A stretch of 64,000 bases of DNA from Trypanosoma brucei gambiense DAL972 (taxonomy: Eukaryota > Euglenozoa > Kinetoplastea > Trypanosomatida > Trypanosomatidae). The stretch spans positions 956,022 through 1,020,021 of the forward strand of contig NC_026736.1 in the NCBI RefSeq assembly GCF_000210295.1, given 5' to 3'. Numbering within the stretch: the stretch's first letter is position 1; each line of letters opens with the position of its first letter. Below the pieces are notes generated by a model. The model was given only the letters and a program-made list of their open reading frames with translations. It did no database searches and had not been told where the DNA came from. Positions 33,180 to 44,218 of the stretch are shown here, one piece after another. A program made the position numbers and the translations under genes.

Positions 33180-35650
33180 GCGACGCCTTGTCTACCCTTT
33201 CCCTACCCTACCCTTTGCCTTTCTTTCCCTTGCCTTGCCTTGCCTTGCCTTCCTTCCTTTATTTCGTGTTGTTTTTTTTGTTTCTTTTCAAAAAAAAAAA
33301 CAAAGGAAAGTTATGTGGTGATATGATTTGCATTTTTTTTTCATATATATATATATATTGAATAAGTTGTGCTGTTTCTCTGGCATGCTAGCTCTTTAGT
33401 TTATTATTATTATTATTATTATTACTGCACCTTCAGCAGCAGTGGATGAAATGAAGGGGAGAGACGGGAGTATTTGCTGATCCGTTCTTTTTTTTTTCAT
33501 TTTATTATTTTCATTAGTTTTATTATGTTTATTTGGACCATGTGCGTGGGTCTTTATTTATTTCAACGTCGTCTCCTCTCATGATTTATTCACCACATTT
33601 TGTTTGTTTATTTTTATTTTTCCCTCCTCTCCTCCCCTCTCCCGTATTTATTTTATTTGCTTCCAGTATTTCCCTTGAGTCAAGGGTGAGGTGACTGTCA
33701 TTAATGACATCAATAATTTCCTCCCACTTGCCTAATGACGTTGAGACGATTCTTTTCGAGTCTCTTTTATTTATTTATTTATTTTTTCTCTTTTATTTTT
33801 ATTTATTTAACTTTATTTATTTAGTTTTATTGCTCTCCGAGTGTTTATTATTGTTAATATCATTTATGACGTTTGATTTATCCTTTTTATTTTTTATTAT
33901 TTTTGAATAGAAAGCGACTGAAAATAGGAGGGGGGGGAATTACGAAGTTGAGCGGGGTTTTGTTATATTTGGCCCCTGCAGTGCTTGGAAAAAGCTCAAA
34001 GACAATAACTTCGGCTCCTCGTAATCAAATGAAATGACGCTCTGAATAAATTCCCGTTTATTTTTTTTGTGTGTTTATTTATTTTTCTATTTGCTTATTT
34101 TGTTTGTTTTCTTCAAGGTTATTATTATTATTACTGTTACTATATATATATATATGATATTTATTTTACGTTTATTTTTACGTTATTAAAAAAAAATATA
34201 ATGATTCATTCATTTTATTTTTATTTATTTCGTTTAGTTCTGCTTGTGAGTGATTTGTGTATCTGTTAGAGAGGATAAATAAAATTAGAGAGAAGAAAAA
34301 ATAAAATAAAATGAAAGGAAAGAGGGAAGAGGAGGAAAATAATAATAATTATTATTATTATTATATACAAGTGATGGGACTGGCATATTTTACATAAACC
34401 AGTGTGTGTGTATGTATTTTTATCTTGTTAATATTTTAATACGTACGAATTGATTGACAATGATGATAAAGGAGGGAAATAAATAAATAAATAAATAATT
34501 GAAACAAAATCGAGCCAAAAGGGAAAATGCAGAGGTGCCAACAACAATAACAAAAACTGGTAGCAAAGCTAATATGAATGTCAATGAAAATAATGACAAT
34601 AATAATAGTAATAATTACAATTATATAATATTAATAATGACAATACCGAAAAAGGTATTACTTTTGTTTTTGTTTCTATTTACCCTTTCCTCCCTCCTCT
34701 TTTCTTTTACCCATCAGCCGAAGTGTTTGTATTTTTTTTTTCTGTTTATTATTATTATTATTTATTATTATTGTTGTTATTATTGTTGCGGGTTTTTGTT
34801 ACTGTTTTTGTTACTAATGTTGAGCTGTTCCTCATTTCCTTTCCTTCTTTCTCGTTTGTTTGTTTGTTTAAGTTTCATTATTATTATTATTATTTATTTA
34901 TTTATTTTTTTAAAAGAAAAACTCTCTTGTTTTAATGAGAAGTGAAATGCGATCACATAAATCAATAAATGGATGAATTAAAAGAAAAGAAAAGGAAAAA
35001 AAAATGCCTGATTTTGCGTGAACTTAATCTCTCCACATTTATTTATTTTTTGTGTTGTTTATCTTATTCTTTACGTAATGCAGTTTTAATGGAGCAATGG
35101 TGAGGAGATGACACACAAATATATACAGAATCAAAGTCCCGAAGCAAAAGAGAGAGAGAGAGAGAGAGAGAAAAAAAAAACGTTAAGATATTTAAGATGA
35201 CGGTAGATTTTTTTTTTTTTAAAAGGAGAGATAAAAGGAAATAACAAAAGAAGTGAAGTGTCAACATAAAAAAAAAAAGAAAAGAGAAAGGAAGAAAGAG
35301 AACAGCAAAGAAATGAGGAAAAAGAAATATATAAACACATAAATGGTGAAAATGACATTTCATCCCTTTTTTTGGTGATGCTCATATTTCTTCACTGGAG
35401 CTATCAGCGATACTTCCGGCACCAAAAAAGAAAAAAAAAGAAGAATTTGTTTTGGCTTCATAGCATAATGTTTGTTTGTCTTTTTTTCCATCCATATCTT
35501 CTCATTGATTTTTGTTAATTAAATGGTAGCGTCATATTTAGCGTCTCATTTTGGTGGTGGTTGTTGCTGTTGTTGTTCAAGCCGCGTGTTAGGCGCATTA
35601 TTATTATTATTATTACAACTAGTCCTTAGTCACAAACAGAAATACGCAAA

Positions 35651-35684
<34 letters not shown>

Positions 35685-35773
35685 GTTTTTTTTTTACTTT
35701 GTGTTAAACAATAAATAAATAAATAAAAAACGCATTTAGTTGCTTAGCGGACTTTATAGGACACATCCGTTCA
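33180..35773 (+). other. 2.6-kb AT-rich tract after RRM copy 3
   Basis: Alternating T-rich and A-rich low-complexity DNA with TTTA/ATT runs, GCCTT repeats at 33226-33250, (TA)n at 33343-33358 and 35656-35681, and a T13 run followed by AAAAGGAG at 35208-35228. T-rich DNA at 35682-35703 followed by AG at 35738-35739 is the likely acceptor for the next gene. No gene seen. Confidence 0.6.
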
Positions 35774-36676
35774 ATGGTTTCCTTCACTTGTAGCGTCTGT
35801 CAAGACGTTGTGAAAAAACCCAAAGTTGCGGGTCACGGGAATATGTGCCGCGGCGCCTCTTTTGCGTGTGTGGATTGCATGGAAGTGTTTGACATTCACA
35901 CTGTTAAGGGCCACACTTCATGTGTAACGGAGGTGGAAAAATATCAGGGAAAATGGCGGCGCAACACTTCAGGTGGATTTCAGCCGCAGCAACAACAAAA
36001 CCAAAAACTTAATGGACATCAAAAATCTGCTAATGATAGTGATGATGAAAACCACTACGGTAATGGTGAAAGCGATAGTAAAGGATACATCAATGGTAAT
36101 AATGCGGGAAGGAATGGTGCAGATAAGAAAATGCGACGGCCCGCCATGCAGCTAAGCAGCGATTCAGACGACGATGACGACTCGTGGGTAAAACAAAAGA
36201 AGAAAACTTCCAATAAGGCGGGAGAAGCAGAAAAAGCAGAAAAAACAACTCAATCAACAGATGCATCATCATCATTATCATCATCATCCGTAGTGGCAGC
36301 GAAGGCGGTATCAAATGTTTTAATTACCGCTGCGACGGTTTATGAAGCGGAAGGCGCTGAAGTGCGGCGGGGGAAACGACATCGGTTAGAACCATTAGTG
36401 CTACCGCGTTCCGTGTGCTCGACGGAGGCATCCGATTGCGTTGTTCCAAGTTTTGTATTGGGAAGTGATGATGAGGTGACAAAAGTGGTGCGGTGGGTTC
36501 TTGAAGATGCGGCACCGGCAACACTCAACATGAAAGAACTCGCACGGAAACTTGTGGAATGTTATGAGGCCCGGCTCGCACGGAAGTTGCGATGTGTTGT
36601 GGAGTCACTCATACGCCGGGGGAAACTCCGCCTTGAGGAGGGTGTGGTGATGATGCGAGATGAAGAGGCGGGATAA
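35774..36676 (+). CDS. LYAR-type C2HC zinc-finger nucleolar protein
   Basis: 300 residues. Seen: two N-terminal zinc knuckles, Cys6-Cys9-His21-Cys25 and Cys32-Cys35-His47-Cys50, starting MVSFTCSVCQDVVKKPKV and ending EVEKYQGKWRRN. Known: this is the signature of LYAR/UPF0743 proteins (F-x-C-x-x-C-x-x-x-[VL]-K-K at the start, E-x-x-K-Y-x-G-K after the second knuckle), nucleolar factors in rRNA processing. The middle (about residues 70-190) is Gln/Asn/Asp/Lys/Ser-rich and looks disordered; the last 60 residues form a helical winged-helix-like domain as in other family members. With LTV1 two genes upstream it makes a second ribosome-biogenesis gene here; in polycistronic kinetoplastid clusters that need not mean co-regulation. 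Confidence 0.85.
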   Translation: MVSFTCSVCQDVVKKPKVAGHGNMCRGASFACVDCMEVFDIHTVKGHTSCVTEVEKYQGKWRRNTSGGFQPQQQQNQKLNGHQKSANDSDDENHYGNGESDSKGYINGNNAGRNGADKKMRRPAMQLSSDSDDDDDSWVKQKKKTSNKAGEAEKAEKTTQSTDASSSLSSSSVVAAKAVSNVLITAATVYEAEGAEVRRGKRHRLEPLVLPRSVCSTEASDCVVPSFVLGSDDEVTKVVRWVLEDAAPATLNMKELARKLVECYEARLARKLRCVVESLIRRGKLRLEEGVVMMRDEEAG

Positions 36677-38360
36677 CAATGTGTGTAACAGTTGTAATTG
36701 TAACTATTGTAATTGTAATTGTAACTGTTGTTATTGTTATTGTTTTTATAGGAGAAAAAGGAAGTAGGAGTTAAAAATAAGGGGGTTAATACATAACATG
36801 TGTGAGAGATTGCAGAGGAGGAGGAGGAGGAGGAATTAAAATAAAATAAAATAAAGATAAGAAGAAGAAAAATGAAGAAAGTAATAACGGTCACAAGGGC
36901 GGCAGGAGAGGAAGGAAGAGTTAAGGAAGAAAAATAAGTGCTCGTTTAGTGAACTTAATAACTTTTGACGCAGGAAAGTTAACGGAATGAGGACGGGTCT
37001 TATTCTTTGTCGTTTTTTTTCTTTTCGTTCGTCTTATTGTCCTCGTTTCGCCGTCTACGGCTTCGGCATGCTTCTTTAGCATCAGTTCTACACTTACAGT
37101 TCTCTTGTTGTTTTGGATCCTCTTGTTTTTCAAAACGGGAGATAAAGGTGAGAGATGACAACATAAAACAAAAAAAGAAGTATATGAAAAAAACAGTAAT
37201 AATAATAATAATAATATTAAAGATGTTAGTGAAAACAACGATATCAAAATAAGGGGGACCCAGACGAAAATAATTGAGATAAGCCCATTTCTTTTTTTTT
37301 TTTACTCGCGTGGGGAATGCGGCCTTGCGGGTTCACATGAATTCGGATCTCTATTATTATTGTGATGATGATGATGATGATGATATTGCGTTAGTTGGGC
37401 ATATTTTCTGCGTTTGCATATCTGTATTTTCCTTCATGCTGTCGCTTCGCTTAATCCTCTCATGTATCATTTGTTTCTTTTTTTTTTTGTTGTTGTTGTT
37501 GCTCTACTGTTGACATAATTTACTGTCGTCACTTGTCATTTTATTTCTTTATTTCCTCGATCTTACTTCTTCATTCGGTAGCGTAGTTACGCCTCAATTC
37601 GATGTTCCGCCCGTTTTAAATGGAAGACGCCGCATGCGCATGTACATGTTATTATACATATTAATGTATATATTAGTGTATATACGTTGTTTTAAACATG
37701 ATGGAGAATCCCTCTCCTCCTCCTCCTCTTTATTTTACGGGTGAATATAAATAAATGTTGGTGGAGATAAATATTCCTTCTCATTTGCACAGTGTGTGTT
37801 TGCCAGCACCGACTGATGTATTTCGGGTTCGTGTGTCGTTTAGGGATGCTTTTGTTGGGTTCTTCCGGTAAAGGGGAAGAAAAGTACACGACATCATTTC
37901 GTTTTATTGTGTTTGGGAATGAATCACTAAACAAATGCATCGCGCACGGCTGCTGAGGCCAGGAGTTGCAGTTCGCACACGAACACAAACATTTGCGTAT
38001 ATATATATATATTCCTTTTTTTTTCCCCCTCTCTCTCCCTTTTCTCTTTCCCAATTCCCAGTTTAGTGTGAAGTGAGTGCGTGAAAGCATTCAGGCGTGG
38101 TAACAGCAACAATTGGTTCCGGTTGACACGGCCAACCATCACCAACTCAACCCACTATAGCGGAGCATAAACGAAAACGTGCCCCGCCGTATTTGTACAG
38201 TGGCGAGTTGTGGTGTTGGTAACAAAAACAGAGGGAAGCGTTTTATTTTTCTTCGCTGTCTCAACTCATTTGTCATAAGACTCCCTCCCCCCCCCTCAAA
38301 AAGTAAAAATAAAAAAATAAAACCGTGCTCTCGTAGCGGTGGGGGCATTGTTGGATTCTA
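36677..38360 (+). other. 1.7-kb intergenic with splice acceptor
   Basis: Contains a TTGTAA-rich stretch at 36690-36750, GAGGAG repeats at 36816-36834, AAT repeats at 37197-37216, GAT repeats at 37363-37384 and TTG repeats at 37488-37502. A strong pyrimidine tract at 38012-38058 ends in AG at 38060-38061, followed by a 299-base leader without ATG. No gene seen. Confidence 0.6.
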
Positions 38361-39722
38361 ATGAAGTGCTGGTCTCCGCATTCTGTACGGAAGAATCTTG
38401 CAAAACACCTGCGGGATCTTAAGGAGGATTCGGACGCCCCGCCAGCACTCCGCTGCCTCGCAGCGGAAAGCAGTTGGGACAGTATTGATGCATTTGGTGA
38501 TACCTGCAATGAAGGAAGTGGTGCAACTTGGGGCTATTCCGAGCTGGAGTTTAGTGGGGGAGAAATTGATGAGGCGATCCGAGAGGAGGTGTCCTCGCGA
38601 CAATCGTCATTAACTCCGGTTGGAACCAAAAGGGAGCTTTGTATTGGTGACAGTGCGGAAGAAGTATCTGGGTTCATACGGACACTCAGTTCAGGGTCAC
38701 CGGTAGGCCGTTCTGTGAAGGGTGGCGGTGGGCGTAAAGTTAGTTGCACCCCAAAGGGGCGGTTTATGAACCACGACGGTGCTAGGGCTTTATCTGTTTT
38801 ACTTCCCCTTACGGGTTTAAGACATCATCCAACGTTTCCTGTAGATCCGTCGCTTAGTTGCAGTCAGGTGCGCAAGTCAGGTGGGAATAAGTTCAAGTCT
38901 GCGCCGTTGCTACTGTGTGACAACAAACAAAGGAAACCAATTTCTAGCCGTCAACCAAAGGGTTCTTTTCGAAATCATCGGGCACATCTGCACCAGCCAC
39001 TTGCATCGCTGCAGCCCGAATCGTTCTTTGCTTCCTACCCTTGCGGTAGGTTGCATCACCTCGTTAGAAATCCAAAAGTCAAACAGTTTGTGGCATATAG
39101 AAGCGGCAACGGCAACAGCGACGTGTCGAACTTTGCTCTGGACGCCACGGTGACACGCCGTTCCCGCCGCCAGAGAGTAAATGAGCATTTGTTCGTGGAT
39201 GGAGAAGTGAAACCCCACCCGCGTAGCCGGACACACTCCAAACATTTATCCGAGTCCCTCCGAACCCCTACCACCAGCGCGCCTATTTTGGAGCTTTTGG
39301 CCCCGCGGAAAACGCCGCACAGAAATGCGGGTGAAGGCGTACGTGGGGGGACGCTAAGTGTTCGTAGTCAGTTCGACTATTGCTTCAGCCCGGGAGGAAC
39401 CTCACGGAGCTCAAACAACAATCGCATCATCCGCCAGGGTTCTGCGGAATGGTTCGAGCGCGCCTCTGGTGGGCAAAACAGTCAATCGAATTTGTATTGG
39501 AGGCATGCAACTCGCGTGCGTGCCGCCCTCACAATGCGAGGTATGGGAGATGGCGGTGATGCGGGTGCGGCGCTATCGCAAGAATGCGGCAGTCCAGTCA
39601 GTTCATTATGGGCGAGCACAACTTTCACAATTGATATGCGGCCTTCCCTGTGCGATGCGCCTTTAGACATCCTCATGACATCATCCGCAACAACAGGCAG
39701 TCCATACACCACCATTGGGTAA
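38361..39722 (+). CDS. Basic Ser/Arg-rich protein of unknown function
   Basis: 453 residues. I do not recognise it. The start is the first ATG after the acceptor at 38060-38061. Seen: no membrane segment and no zinc-binding pattern; Ser-, Arg-, Gly- and His-rich composition with scattered basic pairs, an acidic patch near residues 65-80 (SELEFSGGEIDEAIREE), and a low-complexity SRSSNNN stretch near residue 370. Most of it looks disordered. Codon use is mixed and coding-like, unlike the surrounding spacers, and the position after a clear acceptor supports a real gene. Many SxR and RxxS sites could be kinase targets, but that is only a pattern. Confidence 0.7.
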   Translation: MKCWSPHSVRKNLAKHLRDLKEDSDAPPALRCLAAESSWDSIDAFGDTCNEGSGATWGYSELEFSGGEIDEAIREEVSSRQSSLTPVGTKRELCIGDSAEEVSGFIRTLSSGSPVGRSVKGGGGRKVSCTPKGRFMNHDGARALSVLLPLTGLRHHPTFPVDPSLSCSQVRKSGGNKFKSAPLLLCDNKQRKPISSRQPKGSFRNHRAHLHQPLASLQPESFFASYPCGRLHHLVRNPKVKQFVAYRSGNGNSDVSNFALDATVTRRSRRQRVNEHLFVDGEVKPHPRSRTHSKHLSESLRTPTTSAPILELLAPRKTPHRNAGEGVRGGTLSVRSQFDYCFSPGGTSRSSNNNRIIRQGSAEWFERASGGQNSQSNLYWRHATRVRAALTMRGMGDGGDAGAALSQECGSPVSSLWASTTFTIDMRPSLCDAPLDILMTSSATTGSPYTTIG

Positions 39723-40765
39723 CTTTTGTGTGCAAGTCTTCCCTTTTGTTGACCATTTTTTCTATTTTCGTTTCTCCTCTTTTCTTTTCTTTTTATTTTC
39801 GTTTTCGTTCTATTTCCGGCCGGAAGGATACGGAGTTGTCCTGGTGAGCACCGAAACGCTATTTTAAATATCAACTGTTTGCTCTCTTCTCTCCCCTTTG
39901 CTTGTTCGAGGTGCTGAGATTGCTTCTTTCCACTTTATGATTGCTTATTTCGCGTGGCTGCGAGTTACGCTGCGGGACTACTGTGCAATGTACCGGAGGG
40001 TGCCTCGTGCATGGGCGTCGAAAGCAGTACGCGGTTATAAACATATGCAATAACATACAATAATATACATATATATATATATATACAATATATATATTAA
40101 TCCAAGTATATGTACAAGTATGCGAATAAAAAAGTATATTACATAAACAAGAGCGGAAGGCGGGTGTTTACGGGCGTAGCAGCACACATGCTTGCATACA
40201 CTGAGAACCCCGCGGTGTAAGTTCTTCGCTTCGCTTTTCAACATTTTTTTCCCCCCTGAAACCCGACCGTTGTGTTTCGTTTTTCTTTTTTCTTTTTTCT
40301 TTTTTTTTTCCGCCTCATCGTCGTGGTGGTGGGTGTGGGCTCATTTGTTGTGTGCGCGTTATTGTGTTTAAAAGGGGGGGGGTGCGTGCCACGCTGTTGA
40401 AATACTTTTAGTGCTGCCGCGGCCCTTGCGGGGAGATAAACAGAGGAAAGGCGTGAGGAATATATATATATATATATATTTCTGTAGTTTTGGAAACGCT
40501 GGAGAGCTCTCGTTTTTTTTTTTTTTGGGGGGGGGGGAGGTCGGGGAAGGGGGCGTTTTCGCCTCCCGCCACTCATGCGGAGATGGTGTGCTACCGACAT
40601 CGCATAAACTCGTGAATACTGCCATTTATTTATTTCATTAGTTTCTCTTTATATTTCTTCTGTTTCTTCGCCATGTAGTTTTTTTTTTGGAATATATATA
40701 TATATATATATATATTTATTTATTTATTTATTCCTTTCCAGAAAGGAGTAGTTGGTAGGGGATAT
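39723..40765 (+). other. 1.0-kb intergenic
   Basis: T-rich 3' UTR, (TA)n at 40066-40084, 40459-40480 and 40692-40714, a T-run followed by a G-run at 40513-40539, and a TTTA/pyrimidine stretch ending in AG at 40740-40741, only 24 bases ahead of the next start codon. No gene seen. Confidence 0.6.
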
Positions 40766-42082
40766 ATGACTCCTGTACTTGGTACCGCTGCTTTCTTTTG
40801 TAGGTTGCGGTCCTCGTCTCTGCGACGATTTTGCCTCAATCATCAACGCAGGGCTCGCAGTAGCGGCAGTTCAATTGGTATTGCTCATGAAGTTACTTCA
40901 CTTCACCCATATGGTTGCAGCAACAATGTTGTTGGTTCTACACGGGTTTGGAATGAAACGGAGAATTGGTGCAGTCTTTGCTTGGAGCCACTTAACAGTT
41001 GGAGCGAGCACCGCGGGAAGCGCGATCACATTTGTTTGGAGATGTTTTATAATGCGATAACTCAATACGGGCGCCGCTGGTCACCATCGACATTATGGTG
41101 GGAAGTGGAGGAATGCACTTTGCTGCGTCGCCATGCTTCTCCGCGACTTGTGTTGGATGGTGGCGAGGGTTTTTTTAGTGGTTGTATTTTGGATTATGTA
41201 CGCGACTCAACTGGAAAAAGGGGAGGTCTTAGTCTTTTGATGGATTATTACGATCGAATGGAGCATTACAAGCGGCGTTTGGAGCTCTACGCTTGCATTC
41301 AACATTTGATTGACAATGGTATCGTGCGCACCGATCGGGGTTCGCTGGGCGGCGGCGCGTCATTCCACGGTTCTCTCGTGACATTCAAGGAATTATTTCC
41401 AAATTTAGTAAATATGTTTCCATTTGCGGACGCAAAGGAGATCTCCGCCTTAACACAAATGATAGCCTCGACGTACAACGGTGAAACGGTATTCGACTTG
41501 TGTAACTTCCAGGGGTTGCTTCCAGCGGGTCAAGGAGGAGGCGATACAACAGGAGGAAAAGGCAATACTTCAGGATGCGGAAACTCGCAGCAGCGACTGG
41601 CATTCAACGCCGAACAAAAGGGAAGTGAAGATTCGTCCGTTACCGCATCTGCTGAGGGGGTTTATTCATATCATTGGAAAGGAATGTTTTGTCGCGGCGT
41701 GATGGGTCAATTACGATGGGCATTGGAGTGTGATAGCGTTGCCTGCCCACTGAAACGTGCCGATGGCTCCAAGCACGTTTGCGACCCCTATTGGCAAGTT
41801 CTTTCGGAATACACCTGTCGGGCCCTCCTTGCGGAAATGGTTTTTTGTCGTGTTTCGGAGTATATCGTGCGCGTTGAGGGTGTTTGGAGAAAATGTGGTC
41901 AGGAATTGGCGAACAAACATGTGTCGCATGGGAGTCAAAAGGAAGAAGAGGAGAGGGCGCATCCGCCGCGCACGTCGAATTGGGGTTACATACGATACAT
42001 GGGGGATCATTTGTATGATGACATGTTTGGGGGAAACTTGCCAAATGAAGGGGCTCCGAAGAGATTGTCTTTGATGAGGTGA
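40766..42082 (+). CDS. Probable mitochondrial zinc-finger protein, function unknown
   Basis: 438 residues. Seen: an Arg/Ser-rich, acid-free N-terminus (CRLRSSSLRRFCLNHQRRARS) that fits a mitochondrial presequence; a compact zinc-finger pattern Cys69-x2-Cys72-x9-His82-x5-His88 inside WCSLCLEPLNSWSEHRGKRDH, close to the U1/matrin type that binds RNA; then a helical region (about 100-250), a Gly/Ser/Thr-rich loop (about 255-295) and a conserved-looking C-terminal block around WGYIRYMGDHLYDDMFG. Inferred: a mitochondrial RNA-linked protein, for instance a mitoribosome or RNA-processing component. I cannot name the family. The start lies 24 bases after AG at 40740-40741. Confidence 0.68.
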   Translation: MTPVLGTAAFFCRLRSSSLRRFCLNHQRRARSSGSSIGIAHEVTSLHPYGCSNNVVGSTRVWNETENWCSLCLEPLNSWSEHRGKRDHICLEMFYNAITQYGRRWSPSTLWWEVEECTLLRRHASPRLVLDGGEGFFSGCILDYVRDSTGKRGGLSLLMDYYDRMEHYKRRLELYACIQHLIDNGIVRTDRGSLGGGASFHGSLVTFKELFPNLVNMFPFADAKEISALTQMIASTYNGETVFDLCNFQGLLPAGQGGGDTTGGKGNTSGCGNSQQRLAFNAEQKGSEDSSVTASAEGVYSYHWKGMFCRGVMGQLRWALECDSVACPLKRADGSKHVCDPYWQVLSEYTCRALLAEMVFCRVSEYIVRVEGVWRKCGQELANKHVSHGSQKEEEERAHPPRTSNWGYIRYMGDHLYDDMFGGNLPNEGAPKRLSLMR

Positions 42083-42675
42083 GGTAAAAAACAAGCAAAC
42101 AAACAAAAAGAAAAACCATGGGCAAAAAGAAAAAGAAAAGAAAAGGGTCCTGTTTTTGCTCTCTTTGTTGTTTACATCTGTGCGTTTGGGTTTTCTGTGG
42201 GGTTTCAACTGGGCTTCCCGAGTGATGCCGTGCCATACGTTTTTTTTTTTCCGCTGCCTGTTCGGCCCTGCCCATTTGTTTTTTTTTTTTGCAAACTCGA
42301 ACCGTACAGTGGGAGAATGTGTCACTTCCGTATATGTTGGAGTTGCCTCTTCTAGCGTGATGTAGTTGGTTTTGTAACTGTGTGAATGCGCGTTTTTGAA
42401 ACCGTGAACCGCTACAAAGCATACGCACATGCGTGTACAATTCCATTCGGTCTTTTTTTGTTTCCATTTCTGATCCCAAGACGACGACTTCACTTATATT
42501 TTCCATCCCCCTTCTGACTTTTCCCTTTCCTTTTCCCCCCCAAAAAAAAATGACCGAAAAACAAACAAAAAAAAAGTTCTAAAAAGAAGGTGTGACGAAG
42601 GAAGGAGGTAAACCAAAAGCATATATTAAACTTGCGGTGGCCGCGCGTGCCAATTCCATCCATAACGTCATTGGC
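42083..42675 (+). other. Intergenic and AP-1 sigma leader
   Basis: About 590 bases, T-rich with A-runs. A pyrimidine tract at about 42515-42540 precedes AG at 42575-42576. The 99 bases from there to the ATG at 42676 contain no earlier ATG, which fixes the next start codon. Confidence 0.6.
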
Positions 42676-43155
42676 ATGATAAGATATCTTTTGCTTATAA
42701 GTCGCCAAGGCAAAGTACGGTTGGCGAAGTGGTACGTTTCCATACCGAACAAAGAAAAAACCCGAATTGTTCGTGAACTTTGCCAAACCGCTTTGGGTCG
42801 TTCCGCCCGTTTCTCCAACGTGTTGGAGCTCCGCGGCTCCAAATATGTTTGCCAGCGGTATGCGTCTCTTTATTTTATTGCCTGCATTGACAAGCAAGAC
42901 AATGAATTGGCAATTTTGGAGATGATTCACCACTTCGTAGAGCTATTGGACCGATACTTTGGCAATGTTTGCGAGCTGGACCTTATCTTCAACTTCCACC
43001 GGGCATATTTTGTGCTTGACGAAGTTATTTTGGGAGGGGAATTGGAAGACACAAGTAAGAAATCAATATTACGGCAGATTGAAATGCACGAGGCGGCAGC
43101 GGAGGACACGGAATTATCCAGAGGATCCGGCACAAATTCCTCAAAGGCACGCTAA
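42676..43155 (+). CDS. AP-1 clathrin adaptor sigma subunit
   Basis: 159 residues from the ATG at 42676, the natural family start (MIRYLLLISRQGKVRLAKWY). Seen: the longin-fold blocks YASLYFIACI, DNELAILEMIHHFVELLDRYFGNVCELDLIFNF and YFVLDEVILGGELEDTSKKS, which match AP-1 sigma nearly position by position; the last block separates AP-1 from AP-2 and AP-3 sigma. Known: sigma is the small core subunit of AP-1, which sorts cargo at the trans-Golgi and endosomes and helps bind dileucine signals. The C-terminal tail (Gly/Ser/Thr-rich) is slightly longer than in animals. Last gene of the plus-strand cluster. Confidence 0.95.
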   Translation: MIRYLLLISRQGKVRLAKWYVSIPNKEKTRIVRELCQTALGRSARFSNVLELRGSKYVCQRYASLYFIACIDKQDNELAILEMIHHFVELLDRYFGNVCELDLIFNFHRAYFVLDEVILGGELEDTSKKSILRQIEMHEAAAEDTELSRGSGTNSSKAR

Positions 43156-43643
43156 AACTCCCCTTCTTTTCCCTTCCCTTCCCTTTCCTTCCCTATGCAA
43201 AGGCGGCTAACAAAAAGAAAAAAAAAGAAGAGCATGAGGAGGAGGAGGAGGAGGGAAAAACAAAAACAAAACACAAACACAAACACAAACACACACACAA
43301 GGAGGGTTCGAAATGAAGCGTGTCGCCTCCATTATTATTTTTTCTTTTTCCCACCACCACCACCACTCTCGCCTCTGTAGTTGCTGCAGCTTTCTCTTCC
43401 CTTCTTTTATCTGTTGTTTCTTCCTCCATTTTCTTTCTGTGTGTTTTGCTTCTCTTACAGAAATCAAACTTTTATTCCAATTTGTATTGCCTTTTCTTTG
43501 TTGTGGAAACGTTCCGTTCACCATCAGAAGTTACTCTTGTTCCTCGAAAAGGTCGCAAAGGATTAACATGATTATTATTATTATCTTTAAAAGGAAGAAA
43601 GAAGGAAAGAAAGAGAAGGAGAGTCAAATTTCATAGGCAACAT

Positions 43644-43666
43644 CGCGTTAAATATGGACTAACGCG
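43644..43666. repeat. Perfect 7-bp inverted repeat with 9-base loop
   Basis: CGCGTTA, nine bases, then TAACGCG. It sits just after the T-rich 3' UTR of the last plus-strand gene, in the convergence zone. It may be chance or structural. Confidence 0.7.
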
Positions 43667-44162
43667 GCGATTAAGTGGTCAAAAGTTACTCGACCAACAA
43701 AGTCAATAATATCGCCGATAGCGTCAAAAATAAAAAGCGCATCTCACCGGATCATCCCTCATAGCGCACCAAACAGTCCTCCACGTGAGAGCGGAAGCAA
43801 AAGGCAGAAAAGGTGCATGAACAAATGCGGAATAAGCCCCGCACCCTAATAGCAACAGAAATAATAAAAATGGTATCGTCGCCGCCTAAGAAAAAAATTA
43901 AATTGTAACTCCCCCCATTCAAAACCGAAAATACGAGAAGATCATAAATAAAACAGCATTCTCACTTTGGCAGTATCGGCTTTCAAAAGATTCCAGAGCT
44001 ATTCACAAAAAAAAAATAAATAAAATTTACAGTGCCCGTTTTCAAGAATATAAAACACAGATCTCTATAAAATCCATCAAAAACGAAAGAAAAAAATAAT
44101 GAACAGAGGGTAAGGGAAATGCTATACTATCAGCCGCCGCGACTTCCCCCATAAAAAGAAAT

Positions 44163-44178
44163 CGAGACATAAGTCTCG
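44163..44178. repeat. Perfect 6-bp inverted repeat with ATAA loop
   Basis: CGAGAC-ATAA-GTCTCG lies about 40 bases before the first 70-bp repeat unit, in a short GC-richer stretch followed by a T8 run. Confidence 0.75.
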
Positions 44179-44218
44179 CCCCCGCCGCTCTTTAAAAGAC
44201 CCCTCCCCTTTTTTTTCG

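Noticed and set aside
41640..42506. Long minus-strand open frame (288 codons) with a second one overlapping it
   Set aside because: Mostly antisense to the zinc-finger gene. It lies in the plus-strand cluster, has no acceptor ahead of it, and reads as Lys/His/Phe runs from A/T homopolymers.
43304..43314. GGTTCGA match to a tRNA B box in the strand-switch region
   Set aside because: The following bases (AATG) break the B-box consensus, and no A box or cloverleaf could be found around it.
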